This document shows, piece after piece, positions 24,005 to 35,550 of a stretch of 64,000 bases of DNA. This DNA comes from Whitmania pigra (taxonomy: Eukaryota > Annelida > Clitellata > Hirudinida > Haemopidae), in NCBI GenBank assembly GCA_021613335.1, contig JAJTWR010000299.1, positions 3,310,001-3,374,000 of the forward strand. Reading direction: 5' to 3'. Each line of letters opens with the position of its first letter. Positions within the stretch are counted from its first letter, which is position 1. The notes beneath the pieces were generated by a model, which was not told the origin of the DNA, ran no database searches, and saw nothing but the letters and a program-made list of their open reading frames with translations. Both the position numbers and the translations under genes were made by a program.

Positions 24005-24227
24005 ATTTAAAACGCGGTAAAGCTACAAGTAGAACAAAAGCATGTAACCTACAACAATGTATAACCATCTTTATTTCAATGATTCGATTTGCTTTTTCAA
24101 ATCTAATCGAATCAAAATCACTGAGGTCAAAATCGAATCCAAGAATGTTCAAATCGAATCGCAACCTTGTCTAAATCGCGATTCGATTCGCCCATCACTG
24201 GTCTGATCGAATCGAGACTCTGTCATG

Positions 24228-24786
24228 CTGCAGTACTCTTCTTCCTTGTAGTCCTTCTCCAGGGTGGCCATGTCCTCTCTGGTCTCGGAGAACTCTCCTT
24301 CGTTCCCTCGCCAACGTACCGGCGGACAAAGGTCCTCTCGGCATACCTCAAGTCAAACTTGTCAAACTTATCCGGGCTTCGGCCGCGGCTGTGGTGTTGC
24401 TCGACACGGAAGTTGTAGGGCTGATTCTGTCCAGCACCATGTTGATGATCTCCTTGCCAATGATGTAATGATCCCTGGCGTGGTTGTTGGCCATGCCCTC
24501 CTTCCTGGTTATCAGTTGTTTGGGATGGGTGAGCTGCCTGAAGTGCCATGACAGAAATTGTCAACGACAGTTGGTTCCAGATCGATGAACACATCCTTCG
24601 ATACGTACTTTCCATATACGTTCTCGTCAAAGAAAGTGTTGAAAGAGTCATCAAACTTTCCGTAGCTCTTGTCACTTGGCATCGGTCCATCTAATTGAAT
24701 GCCATATTCGAAGCAGTACAGCTCCCAGCTGGCATTACCAATTTGTATTTCAGCCAGACCAACATGTACAACATGCACTCACGCGT
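24228..24786 (-). pseudogene. alpha-tubulin pseudogene with large internal deletion
   Basis: The minus strand encodes the alpha-tubulin N terminus in two frames: REC, then a frameshift, then [18 protein letters not shown] and [18 protein letters not shown], and [10 protein letters not shown]. After further frameshifts comes a GKEI-like patch. The sequence then jumps to the C-terminal end, with [20 protein letters not shown] and an acidic tail region. About 300 codons of the 450-residue protein are missing between the parts. No introns remain in the parts seen, so a processed copy is likely. It cannot make tubulin. Confidence 0.85.
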
Positions 24787-25062
24787 TTTATGGAGTTCTT
24801 GAAACAGAATCAGAGCAGTGGCTACCAAACAGACTGACAGATGATTGAGCTTGTGAATCAAAAATGTTTTGCTTACAATGCAGAAAGAGGAGTAAACCAC
24901 CATCCACCCCAACTGTCGACCAATAGAACCAATAGTGGACAATCACTATGAAGCAGCCGGCCAATAGGAACCTAGAAAATTAGGATGTTTAACGATCCAT
25001 TGTGATCCGTTGACCAACAGGACACTCACTTCTGGTCGAGCAAAATGGGTATATAATGGAGA

Positions 25063-25185
25063 GTGCGCCCGCATGGCCTAACGATTAAGGCTGCGCCTCT
25101 CACGATGGCAGCACGGGATTCAAACCCCGCTGCGGGTGCACCGTCCTAATCATCTAGCTATGCAACGGACGTTAGTAAAACATTG
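25063..25185 (+). mobile_element. tRNA-headed SINE, most complete copy (family A)
   Basis: A tRNA-like head runs 25063-25141. Its outer stem pairs GTGCGCCCGC with GCGGGTGCAC (one mismatch). Box A is TGGCCTAACGATTAAGG (25074-25090) and box B is GGATTCAAACC (about 25116-25126). The anticodon stem is poorly paired, so it is not a functional tRNA. The tail begins CCGTCCTAATCATCTAGC and continues TATGCAACGGACGTTAGTAA. That tail is shared with copies at 19.24, 20.08 and 54.39 kb. Confidence 0.75.
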
Positions 25186-26983
25186 ACACCGTTACGAGAA
25201 GGGGAAGTAGAGAAACTTCAGACTTCAAACAACCCCATTATCACCTCCAACTATGATGAACTGGACATCCCTGTTCATGCTCATGCACTTCTTGGATTGT
25301 AACTAAGTTTCATGATGTTAAATGTTTGCGATGCAACGAATAAATTAGAAGTTGAATTTTCAGAAATGTCATGACATATTTTTTTTAGTGGATAATTTAT
25401 TTATTAGTAAAAAATATTTGATAAGACCTAATGAATCCTCATCACGGAATAACTTAAAGCTGACTCAACGTTCCATAATAAAACATTTCAAACAAAGATT
25501 TGCTTTGAAACAAACATTGGTCTCCAAACAAATACTTGTTTCAAAACAAACACTCATTGCTCTCACTCACTTCAATTATCGCTGAGGAAGCTGTTTGGTG
25601 AACCAATGCCAGACCATGACGTGCAGTCCTTCGACCTGGTAACCACTTGGTTGGTGGGACATCTTTTGGTTTTGCAAGAGTAGGTTTGGGGAGTAAGGGA
25701 ATCTCCGACCTCCTTGTGAGGTTAAAAAAATATAACGCAAAAGTAAGTCATAAAACATAAAAAAAGATATCATGTAAAAGTAAGTCGTAAGTCTTCAAGT
25801 TGTTGTTTGTAATGCTTCTTATAATTATTTGACACAATTATGGAGCATACTTCAAGTCCTTCCCATTAACAAGTGAAAAAATGAATAGCAAGTTAGATGT
25901 CTCTGAAAGCAAGAAGGGCAAATAAAAAGATATTTGATCCATATCCTATTTCTTGATGATTTTATGACCTTGATTACACTATAAACGTGCATGAGAACTT
26001 CATTTTAAATTTGCTTATTAATGCCCTTGCTGTCCATACTAAAAAATTAAATATCAATTTATTTTAAATTTGTGATTGGGAAAAACGCGTTGAAATTATT
26101 GATTGAAATGTTTTAGGGCGGATGTGGGTTGTTCTGTGTCTATCGTAAAATTTCTTTGGAGTATATTTTTTGTATTCGTATTTTCGATTCTTAATTGGTT
26201 CCAAACAGTTCACGATATTTTTTGAAGTTTTGAAATACTCGTCCTTGGCTCCATTAACATACCAAGGGGGGTGCGCCAAGTGCCAAGGGGCGGCATTTTG
26301 AAGGGGTACGTATACAATAAAAAATAGAAAAAACGACCACCGCCTCTCCTCAGTGTCTTTCTGTGTCCATTGAAAAGTCAGATTTCAACAAGTTCGTGAT
26401 CTTACAAATACGGTCGTACCTCGCCTTAAATACTTAATTCGTTCTTGCAGTCAGTACATAACCTGGAAAGTAGATAGTTGAGGGAGTGGTGTTGTACAGT
26501 CTGGGTCCATCAACTGTTGATGGAAGTTGAGGTTTGTGACGTACTTTTTAGGGGATGGTCTGAGATTTGTGACAGTTTGACATGGGGAGGGGGGGTTAAA
26601 ATGGTCTAAAATAGCGTGACATACTTTATGGACGGCCCCTTTTAAAATAGATTTGCTAAATACACTTGGAAATGCTGCAACTCGCTTAAAACGAAAACGT
26701 GTGTGTATTTTATTAATGTCCATTTCATGACTAGATGATTAAGACGGGGACGAAAACGTGTTAACCGGCTCGTTTTGGTTGTGTTTTAAATATTTCATTG
26801 TACGGACACTGTCAATTTTCTTTAAAAATATCTATTTTTAAAATAGTTGATTGTTAGCTTTGGAAATTTTAAGCTTCAAAATGGGATAATGTTGGATTTA
26901 TTTTAGGCCATTAGCAACGCATTTATAAACAAGGTGCCTTGCGCAGTACTTTAGGCAAATTTTAAATAACATTTATTGTCAGC
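25186..26983. other. intergenic DNA, no gene seen
   Basis: Short open frames (for example 25352-25585 and 26451-26723) have no recognisable motif and no supporting splice or promoter context. Confidence 0.45.
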
Positions 26984-28535
26984 ATGGAAAATATTCAGTT
27001 TACCGAAGAGGAAATTCGATACGAATTGGCTAATTTTGGCTATAGCAACTTACCGAATGAAACAATAACTCAATTTAAAAAAGGTTTTGGCGATGGAGCG
27101 ATACTGCTTTCTCTTTAATAAGTAATTCCATCGGATTGACACAAACGTTTTGATTATTTCTAGATCTTGAGAAATTGATGATACTAAACTCACAAGCTGA
27201 AGACAGTGGAGCACATGTAAGCACTTCAAGTAAGAACCTTAGGGAGTTCTCAAATGAAAGTAAGTAGTTTGGACAATTTATATATGTTGTTTATTGGTTC
27301 ACTTTATTTTTTGAATTTTATGTTTTGTCCTAATTTTCCATTGCAGAAGAAAATTCAAATATCAATAAAAGTATCAAGAGGGTAATTTGAGCTTTCATTT
27401 TAATTTTGAGCAGGCATCAATTTATGTTTTCCTTCAGAAAGTATCACAGGCTGATGCTTTGCCTATGTGGACAATGTCAAATGAAAATGGCTTACTAAGT
27501 TTTAAAGATATCGAGGCTTCTAGTGAAAGATCATCAAGTTTTAGCAATAACCAAATTAAGAGAAAAGTATGCAGGCCATCGACCAGAACTTCACAGTCTG
27601 GTGAGACTAGCTTGCATAAATACCCTTGAAAGCTAATTAATTGTGACATATTATTCAAGATGACTCTATCATGAGCGAAATACTTTCCATATTGGATGGC
27701 GATGAGCTGTTACCTGCAAGAGCATTACGCAGTACCCCACAAGTGAGTTTAATACTCATGGCTTTAATGATATGCCTAATGATAAACTTTTGTTACTTTA
27801 AGGTCCGAGCAGAAGTGTCGTCAACATCATCGGGTTGAAGTCCATTTCTTATTTATTTACTTACAATATAAAATTAAAAAGGAATTTTTTTTAAATAAGC
27901 TAATTTTAATATTTTACATACTGCTTGCAAAATAGTTGTAAGTAAATATGAATGAAATTATTGATAAATATTAATTTTTTTTATTATGATAATGCATGTC
28001 ACGTCATAGAGACTTTGTTCTTCCTTTGTTTTCCCAGCATTGAAAAATAATGTTCTTGTAATGTTTTCATTTAGTGGGATATTCATAAAGTATATTTTGT
28101 GATTTTGGTAATTCTTGATGCTTTTCCTTCCATATTTTTGTGTTGTAATTTTCCTGTGGAAGTATATCGTTTGTCTCATCTCAAAGTTTTTGTTCATATT
28201 ATGTTTCTTTGAGCACTTCTTCTGCAGACATACCTTATGGATGACCTCAATTTCAATTTTATGGTCAAAACCATAAAATTATTTTATTATAAATTTTTTT
28301 ATTATAAAACCATTTTATTATAAACTTGCATGTTCCAGTGATCAAACTAGCTGGGAGTAATCAGTACAAAAACAAGTGTGATCCTGTTAAAAAGTACCAT
28401 GAATATAAAAGATACTGGGATGAATTCCCCACTCCTGGAGAAGAAAAACGCAATCAACTGAGGTGGGGAATAAGAGAGCGGATGTATCAAGTTGGTCCTG
28501 TCTCGTCTAAGGTTTGTGACTTGAGTCTACTTTGA
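26984..28535 (+). CDS. HYLS1: HYLS1, centriolar protein, seven exons
   Basis: Exons read as 26984-27083, 27164-27259, 27347-27381, 27438-27600, 27660-27742, 27803-27833 and 28339-28535, totalling 234 residues. The N terminus (FTEEEIRYELANFGYSNLP then DLEKLM) resembles the N-terminal segment of invertebrate HYLS1 proteins. The last exon has YHEYKRYWDEFPTPGEEKRN and LRWGIRERM, the conserved HYLS-1 box (human: a YFEYKRDWD...LRWGVREQ pattern). HYLS1 sits in the outer centriole wall and is needed for basal-body docking and cilium formation. The human residue mutated in hydrolethalus syndrome maps near this box. The protein is shorter than the human one (about 299). The last exon could instead splice at GTTTGT after SSK, so the final seven residues are uncertain. 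Confidence 0.85.
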
Positions 28536-28810
28536 GTCTACATGTGCTGTGGCACTAATTACAGCTCTTCAGATCATTGCTTTTTAATTTCAAAAAGTTT
28601 ACTTTATAGGGTGGAAGGGGCTAAAAATAGGTTTTCAGGTTGGAGGAAAAAACAATCATTATAGGCATTACAGACTATCACTGATGCTCTCAAATTAAAA
28701 TGATGACTCAGTTTTTTTTCAATATGAGGTTTTGTACTCAGGTACAATGAAGTTGATTTAAATGTATGAGTGATTTAAGTGAAGGTGATATAGGTATGTT
28801 GACCAAGAAC
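28536..28810. other. 3' flank of HYLS1
   Basis: No feature recognised. Confidence 0.4.
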
Positions 28811-28814
28811 TATG

Positions 28815-30115
28815 GCTGCCATTTCAGCATTTTCCTTGGGGTACGATGAGATGACTTTCTTCTCACCTCTCACCAAGTCATAGGTGACGATATGAATCAA
28901 AGGGCTCTTGCTTCCTCTCGGAGGTATAGCTAGGATATTTTGAGCCCAGACAAACTATAAAATCCATCCCGTTTAATCACATCTTTCTATTACATCGAAT
29001 AAGGACAAATTTTTATATTTGAATGAAACAAAATCAAGAAGCAAATTTATAGAAATTACATTGCATGACTCATTCAGCCATTGTTGCATTCTGATTTATT
29101 TTTCTTGATTTCACTGTTGCAAACTGGTCTTTGACATAAGCAAAATCTCTTTATTCCAATGTCTCTCTTGCAACTCTAAGAAGAGCAAGATCACCTAGAC
29201 CAGTGGTATGCAATCCTTTTTGTCAGAGGGCTAGAAACAGAATTTGGAGATATGCGTCAGTGCTTACTCCATGTTCATTCGTGACCTTACAAAAATTGAC
29301 TGAAAGACTTATTGTTTTTACTTTTCTTGTCATTCTTCAAGGTCCACGTGACGGATGGTTGCTGGCCTGAGATTGTGCATCATTGGCCTAGGTGATCACC
29401 ATTGAAGCACGCAAATATGACAAAATAAGTTTTAACTTCCTGAACAACTGATTGCAATTGAAACTGCTGTTAATAAATAATAATCTTAATAAAATTTTCA
29501 GTGAAACTAGAAGATTTGAATCATTTTAATAAAACTCAATAAAACCAAGATCCAATGGAGTTTCTGTTAGAACTTCATTCCAGTTACTTAAAGTATTTAG
29601 CAATCGTCAATTTAGTCTTAGCCATTTCCAAAATCTGATTTCAAACTGGCAATTTTGATAAATTTCATCATCGCTAAATCTATATCATAGATAGAATTTA
29701 AGTCCAGCAGCAATCCAGTTTTCCAGGAATCTTCCAACATCGCCTAATTCTTCTGTCACCTGTCACTCAATCTCCAGGCTGTGCACTTTGTTTTGGCATT
29801 TTCTGCAACCTGGCTCAAATCGTTATGAAGCTTGACAAATTCTTGCTCCAAAGATTCAATATCTGTTTCTGCTTCCTTGAAATTCATAGTAGGATCTTGT
29901 TAGCACACCTGTACAATTTTTCCAAGAATGGCTTTCTAGAAAACTGTGAAGTTAAAATTTAATATAACCAGTAACTGGTCTGCATCACTTTTGTTTAAGT
30001 GTCATTGTTTAGTCCTCGAATAATTTGTCTGGCAGCCCTATTGCAGTTTATCCTCATTTGTAAGCTTCATTTTGTTTCCCCTGCATCTTGGCTCCTGGGG
30101 ACTTCTGCCTCCTAG
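28815..30115 (-). pseudogene. possible decayed coding fragments, unidentified
   Basis: The minus strand has protein-like patches separated by stops. About 28815-28965 reads WAQNILAIPPRGSKSPLIHI and then VTYDLVRGEKKVI. About 29760-29905 reads FKEAETDIESLEQEFVKLHN and DLSQVAENAKT, with coiled-coil character. The segment also contains an inserted MITE at 29201-29385. The patches could be exons of a real minus-strand gene or remnants of a pseudogene. I do not recognise the protein, and no clean set of splice sites joins them. Confidence 0.25.
29201..29385. mobile_element. small hAT-like MITE
   Basis: Ends CAGTGGTATGCAATC and, read inward from the right, CAATGATGCACAATC form an imperfect inverted repeat. 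The 8-bp flanks ACCTAGAC and GCCTAGGT share CCTAG, consistent with a decayed target-site duplication. It is 185 bp long with no coding capacity. Confidence 0.5.
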
Positions 30116-30910
30116 TTGCACTACTGCTTCCTCAAATTACATCATTTAATACCATAACTGAAAACACATTAAATTAATTATCTGAATTAGCGAATAGGCC
30201 AATTATTCATCACCATGGACTTGGCCAATTTACTGGATAATTATCTAGAATGCCGAACCGGTTGCTGCCATAGGAAATTGGTGTTGATTTTCAACAATGG
30301 GACCAAGCACTCAAGGTCCAAATGCAAACACGAGAGACATGCTCAGGTACGAGTATCGAGGATTATGAACAGTACTTGTGCAAGTACATCATTGATTTAA
30401 CAAAACTCATTGTCTATGAGTTGGCTTTTGGCAATTGCCCTCCCCTCTCTTGGCAGCCCTGTTCATGCTTAATTGAAAATGGTGGATTAGAAATTTTAAT
30501 GAAAAAGCTTATAATCATTATAATATAATGGAAGTCTAATTACAAAATTCTTTTTTCTTTAAATTTATTGCATTGCAATGATTTTTAAAATTAATAACTT
30601 GATGTTAATTCTCATAATAATTGATTACACACTTGCTTTCAACAGTTTGATCGATCTTAAAAGTATTGAGTAACCGGGAGCTGATTCTTCTTCAATTAAA
30701 GGATCCGATGTCACAAGCAACATTTTGTAAAATGACTCAATAAAACCTGCTTACTAATCGATAAAATATATAGACGTGGCCTCTTACGTGTTCGCCTATT
30801 TGAGTTGCGACTAAACAATTTTCCATCTGTCGCCTTATATATGGGTGGAGCGTAGTGGTGGGGATTGAAATATTGCAAAAAATCTCAGCTGAACTGTAAG
30901 CCTCTGCCCT
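30116..30910. other. intergenic DNA before the TMED gene
   Basis: A small frame at 30215 (MDLANLLDNYLECRTGCCHR) is protein-like but has no recognised family. ATAAAATATATAG at about 30765 could be a TATA-type element for the TMED gene. Confidence 0.35.
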
Positions 30911-31591
30911 ATGGCTAATTTATTTAAAGCAGAGCTTGGAACATTGTTTAACATTTTAGTGTATTTAACGTTGTTGCCAAAGATATACTGCCACGAGAGC
31001 TCCGGCATGACGATCGAAGTGCCAAACGGCCAAAAAACTTGTTTTTTTGAAGATTTTGAGGGCAACAAGAAATACCTCTTCGAGTACAAAGTTCTGCGCG
31101 GCGGCAACTTTGATGTCGACGTCACCATCGAATCCCCATCAGGCGTGGATATTTACAACGAAGCGAGGAAAACTAGCGACTCCTTTGCCTTTGACATAGC
31201 TTGGGGATCCTTCAAGTTTTGTTTCAACAACGAGTTCTCAATGGTCAGTCACAAAATTATTTATTTTGAGTTACGCCCTGAAGAGCACAAACGCCTCGCT
31301 GTGGAAGGTGGAAAGAAAGGGCCTAGTGCAAATACACAGGCCGAAGAATCAACTGAAACAATTCACTCCCTCGCCACTTTGATAATGTACTATCAGCAAA
31401 AATATCGGCTCGAAGAATCGCGAGGTCGATATGAGGCAGAGAGGCTGAACAGACACGTACAGTTTTATTCTGTTTTACAAGCCATAATAATCGTGGTCGT
31501 CGGCATTGGAGAAATATTCATCCTAAGGACATTTTTTAGTGAGCCCCGTCATCTCACAAAGAATTCAAGTGTTGCTACATTGAGACCATGA
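30911..31591 (+). CDS. TMED/p24 family cargo receptor, single exon
   Basis: Encodes 226 residues. In order: a signal peptide (first ~27 residues, ending at KIYC), and a GOLD domain with KTCFFEDFEG, GGNFDVDV and FKFCFNNEFS, the paired cysteines and motifs of the gamma/TMED1/3/5/7 group. A coiled-coil stretch (about 150-185, YYQQKYRLEESRGRYEAERL) follows, then one transmembrane helix (AIIIVVVGIGEIFIL). p24 proteins cycle between ER and Golgi in COPII and COPI vesicles and select lumenal cargo. The tail starts RTFFSEPRH. The FF pair is the usual COPII/COPI-binding motif, but the tail runs about 20 residues, longer than the typical 10-15. The gene has no introns. AATAAA is at 31599, 8 bases after the stop. 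It converges with the P4HA gene. Confidence 0.9.
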   Translation: MANLFKAELGTLFNILVYLTLLPKIYCHESSGMTIEVPNGQKTCFFEDFEGNKKYLFEYKVLRGGNFDVDVTIESPSGVDIYNEARKTSDSFAFDIAWGSFKFCFNNEFSMVSHKIIYFELRPEEHKRLAVEGGKKGPSANTQAEESTETIHSLATLIMYYQQKYRLEESRGRYEAERLNRHVQFYSVLQAIIIVVVGIGEIFILRTFFSEPRHLTKNSSVATLRP

Positions 31592-31598
31592 TGACTCA

Positions 31599-31604
31599 AA
31601 TAAA
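31599..31604 (+). terminator. polyadenylation signal AATAAA for the TMED gene
   Basis: Lies just after the stop codon. A second AATAAA follows at about 31653. The facing P4HA gene has its own minus-strand AATAAA near 31694, so the two transcripts probably overlap or nearly touch at their 3' ends. Confidence 0.5.
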
Positions 31605-31751
31605 ATTCTGTTGTCTGACTGGCTCGACAGACAAATTTTATTCAACTTTTGAATAAAGCACGTACAAGAAATAAACCTAACATCTTAATTGTGTTTATTT
31701 GATTGAACAAAAACAACATACAATCTTAAAAATGTAAGAGTCAGTAAAGTT

Positions 31752-34700
31752 TTATTCCGTGGCAGATGTAGAGCAAGGTCGGATGAATTCCTGGCCTCGT
31801 TCATGGAACCACTTGTTGGCAGCTTCAGAAATTAAAACACAAACTTAAAATTCCCAATCAATCCATGACAACAATATTTTTCTTAACTTACCCCATTTGA
31901 TGCCGGACAGGACAGGACAGGCAGCATGTCTCGTCCTCATATCACCTTCCCCACTTTTCAGCAAATTGTACCAAAATGCACACTTTGCCTGAGGTTAGAG
32001 TTAAAAAAAGATTTTGTAGATGCACATAAAAAAAACGATGTTTTGGAGATTTATATTGAGCAGTCCAAACAAAAACTGAAAGAGTTGCTAATAATGTTAA
32101 TTTGATCATATAGTTTTAATTATTAACTTGATATTTAACACACGTTCAGACTTTTCATTGAAGCTAAAAACACAAACATCACCAAAAATATCAATAAATC
32201 ATTGGCACTCATAGAAACAAGTATATATTTGAGTATAACAATTTTTGTAAACATCCCAAACTTAAGAATAATAATAATTCCACAAAATAATTTGCATTTG
32301 AAAAACCTTTTCATTTTCTCTCAAAGTTTTTCATGTTCTAAAATGTTTGATCAAATGTTTGATAAATCTGCTTAATGATCTTGGTTATGTTGACACATTT
32401 TATTATTTAATATTTTGACTTGAGACACCATGAGACATGGGATCAGGTACTAGTGCACGTACAAGTTTCGAAGGCCCATGAGCAAATGCAACAAATGTTG
32501 ACGACAATGATAATAATAATAATGGTGATAATAATAATAATAATAATAATGGTGATGATAATTAATAATAATGGTGATGATAATAATAATAATAATAATG
32601 GTGATGATAATAATAATAATAATGGTGATGATAATTAATAATAATGGTGATGATAATAATGATAATAATATTTAAAGCAATTAACATTTTTCTGTTGCAT
32701 TACTTTTCCACTTGTTCACCTTACAAACATATCATCTTAAGCATCTTAAAGTAAAAAGAAAAATGGATTAGAAATACCAAGCACCTTATGTCAGATATTT
32801 TACTTCAATAATCAAAATAATCAAGCACAAATACAAACAGTAAAAGTATTCCTAAAATTATCATCAAAAGTGAAACTAATTGGAACTTTAGAAAAACCCA
32901 ATTTTGACTATAGGGAACACTTAAAAATAAAATAATTAAAAGAAATAAAAATAACATTTTGAAACTACAATGGCAACCTTTCGAGGCGAGTAATGAACTC
33001 CAATGCCGGGAAACACTGTTCCTCCTCCAGCCTGAACATCCGACAACTGAAAAGATAAATGTCAACTTCAAATCAAAAACTCTTTTATTTCTGTTTTGTC
33101 TCACGTAGCATATGAAAGTTGCAATTCTATTTCCAATAGACTTCTCAAATGTGTCCAACTCTCTATTCTGCAAAAATATAATTGTAAATGAATAATGCAG
33201 CACACAAATTCAGGGTAAATTTAAAGAAACTAACAGTGGAGAAGTCGTAATGCGGTTCATAATGTCCTCCGATACCATAGTTGAGTACCTGAAAATAGTT
33301 TCAAAGAAAATGCCTCTTGAGTACAGTCTGACACATGAAAAAATCAAATTTATTTAAAAATTCCACAGTAACAAAAATGATGTGCTATTTATATTAATAC
33401 TGCTGATAATAAATAACGTGTTAATACTAAGCAGTTAACTCAGAACAAGTTGAACACAAAGTGAACCTATTTTCAATCTATTCCAATAAATAAACCTGTA
33501 AATCTTCAACAGTTTCAAGGGTGAGATTGGAAAGGATGCCAGCCACAAAGCTGAATTTTGCCACAGCCTTATCATCAACATCTTTAAGCCATCCACTAGA
33601 AGTCAAACAGCCAACGATTTACATTAAAGACACATTGAAAAGTGTTTTTAAGCAGAATGAAAACAAAAACCTTTTACTAATTCTGTAATCCTGGGCAGTT
33701 GTTGAGGCACTGTTGCTCTTGTGATAAACAACTGATCTACCAAGCTAAACAGCCAAACATAATCGTAGTCAATCTCGATCTCAGTACTTAAAAATGAAAT
33801 CCTTATTAACATACCCTGGGTCGTCCCAATTCCTTAATCTTTTTTATTTGATTGTCTGTCATGACATCATGAAATAAGTACATTTTAGGCTCCCAATTGA
33901 CAACTTCTTCTTTTGCAGGTCTGATATAAAGAAATGGATGGTGCCTCCTATATTGGCAGACAAGCTTATGCTCATTGAAGACCTCCTGTTGATGAAACAA
34001 AAGCTGTCCTCGTACACGTTGTAAAAGATCGACAATTCTTTACTAAAAGTAAGGAGAACAAAACCAAGTACATGCGTCTTCTCTCCTCTGCAAAGTTTCT
34101 CATAGTTCTGGAAGTCATCGGACAACTTGTACGCATCCATGGGACGTGGATTGGCATCGGGGTCGTGGACCACCCCGGGGCTCCTGGTGCGAGACTCTTC
34201 TTCGCGAATCAGCTGCTCGTAGAATTGGCGGTTGCCCTGAGCTCTCGTGTGATCTGGATCTAAACATTTTAAAAGTTCATCTCTTTTCCCATTTAAATTA
34301 CCATGCCATTACCATTTTAAGTTTTACCAACCTAATGCTAACCATTCTTTTGTAATGTTCAGTGCCCTTCTTACGTTGCCTTGCTTGGATTTGTAAAAAA
34401 AAAGTTATCACACATTCAATTCACAATGCTCCTTTCCAAAATAATCGACCAATAATTTAATACCATTAGAACAGTAATCATAACCATATAATAATCATAG
34501 TTGTTTAGTAATCATAATCATAGTTGTTTAGTAATCATAATCATATAATAATCATAATTGTATAATAATCATAATCACATCATACATTCAATTATAATCC
34601 AAACCAAAAAAAATCACACTTACCATATAATAAGAATAAGCTAAATAATCCAGTATGGTGGGCTTGTCTAAACCCTCGCTCGGGTTTTGTTCAGACAAAC

Positions 34701-35550
34701 GGAGAGATTCGTGCATCCACAAGATCGTGTGGTAGTAATCGGACGAGGAATATGCAATGTGACCGAGTTTGAAACAATCCTCAGCTACAATAAATCAGCT
34801 CGATATTTTAAAGATCTTAAAATGCTACTGATACCTGAGACAGATTTTTTTCAGATTGTTTGCCTCAATAACATTAAAACCTTGACCAGAAAGATAAATT
34901 CACATTTACAAAACTCATCAAACCTGACATGAGCACCGAGTCCGCTACACCCTTCAATTCACCGGCTGCAATTTTGCTGGGAGGAAGAGCATAGGTATCC
35001 TGAAGCCTTAACAAGGCAAATGCAGCACCTTGGAGATCTTCATCTGTTGGAAACTTGGATGTTTTAGCAGAGAGGCTTTGGAGGAATGCTGCAAAGTATC
35101 ACAATGTTCAGAAAAGGCTAGAGGAAATTCCAATATATTAATTTTACCAACAATTTAGAGCAGTTGACTTTATTTGTTGATCTAGAATGTCATTCCATTC
35201 ATTTGTGAATCTCTTGACTAATAGATAAGCATTAATTGGGTTACTTAAATGTCTCTCTGGATCCTGAAGAGCATCATGGCTATGCTTTTCAAAGTCATCA
35301 GCAACTCTTTATCAAACAATCAAATAAAGAAAAAAATCACATGTCATTTTTTTAGGAATGAATTTAAATTTCCTTACCTCCTCAATTTACTGAGACGAAT
35401 TTCTTCATTGGCAACATAAGCTCGCAAATCATCTGCAACTTCTTGTTCTACTTTTAAAATTCCTTCCAAATCGGCTATAGCCGAGAACATGTCACCAGAG
35501 GCAACTCCAGCGATCACAAATACGACACATAGTAACTCCAGTTTATCCAT
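31752..35550 (-). CDS. prolyl 4-hydroxylase alpha subunit, multi-exon
   Basis: The start at 35550 gives a clean signal peptide (MDKLELLCVVFVIAGVASG). An in-frame ATG 11 codons upstream would bury it. Exons follow in order: the N-terminal domain (FSAIADLEGILKVEQEVADD), then the peptide-substrate TPR-like region (FKLGHIAYSSDDYYHTILWM, RRALNITKEWL). Next comes the catalytic 2-oxoglutarate/iron dioxygenase domain, with GIGGHYEPHYDF carrying the H-x-D iron ligands, DVQAGGGTVFPGIGV, and RTRHAACPVL with the distal histidine and the lysine in GIKW. It ends NKWFHERGQEFIRPC. In the ER lumen the enzyme hydroxylates prolines in collagen-like repeats, in a tetramer with protein disulfide isomerase. All catalytic residues are present, so it should be active. 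A GATGATAATAAT minisatellite lies in one intron. Confidence 0.9.
32505..32670. repeat. AATGGTGATGATAAT minisatellite in a P4HA intron
   Basis: AATAATAATGGTGATGAT units of variable length repeat about seven times. The plus-strand N/D/G-rich frame across it is not a gene. Confidence 0.9.
34490..34575. repeat. AATCATAATCATAGTTGTTTAG short tandem repeat
   Basis: An imperfect tandem repeat within an intron of the prolyl hydroxylase gene. Confidence 0.6.

Larger units (their letters stand above)
20761..24200 (-). mobile_element. hAT-superfamily DNA transposon (BED-type transposase), broken
   Basis: The right end reads, inward on the minus strand, CAGTGATGGGCGAATCGAAT, a typical hAT terminus, ending at 24200. 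Minus-strand coding pieces run in order. A BED-like zinc finger (CKFCGKRIKSK with FHRHV) lies within 24004-23800. A second exon runs from about 23777, with LVAEAMLPLPIVENSGFASF and then FHYFDEGFQLRTKTAAYRHF in shifted frames. The catalytic region lies at 22234-21087 (HRLPCFAHTLQLAVKDAL, PTRWNSNLIMLRRL), and the C-terminal hAT dimerisation segment at 21021-20761 (SSGSVERLFSISGAF). A 65-bp GT-AG intron at 21022-21086 joins the last two exons. A second hAT element at 22235-23262 interrupts the frame, and a small frame break lies near 23350. The left end is not resolved. Confidence 0.85.

Noticed and set aside
25063..25141. A functional tRNA gene
   Set aside because: Boxes A and B and the outer stem are present, but the anticodon stem barely pairs. 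A SINE tail shared with other loci follows directly.
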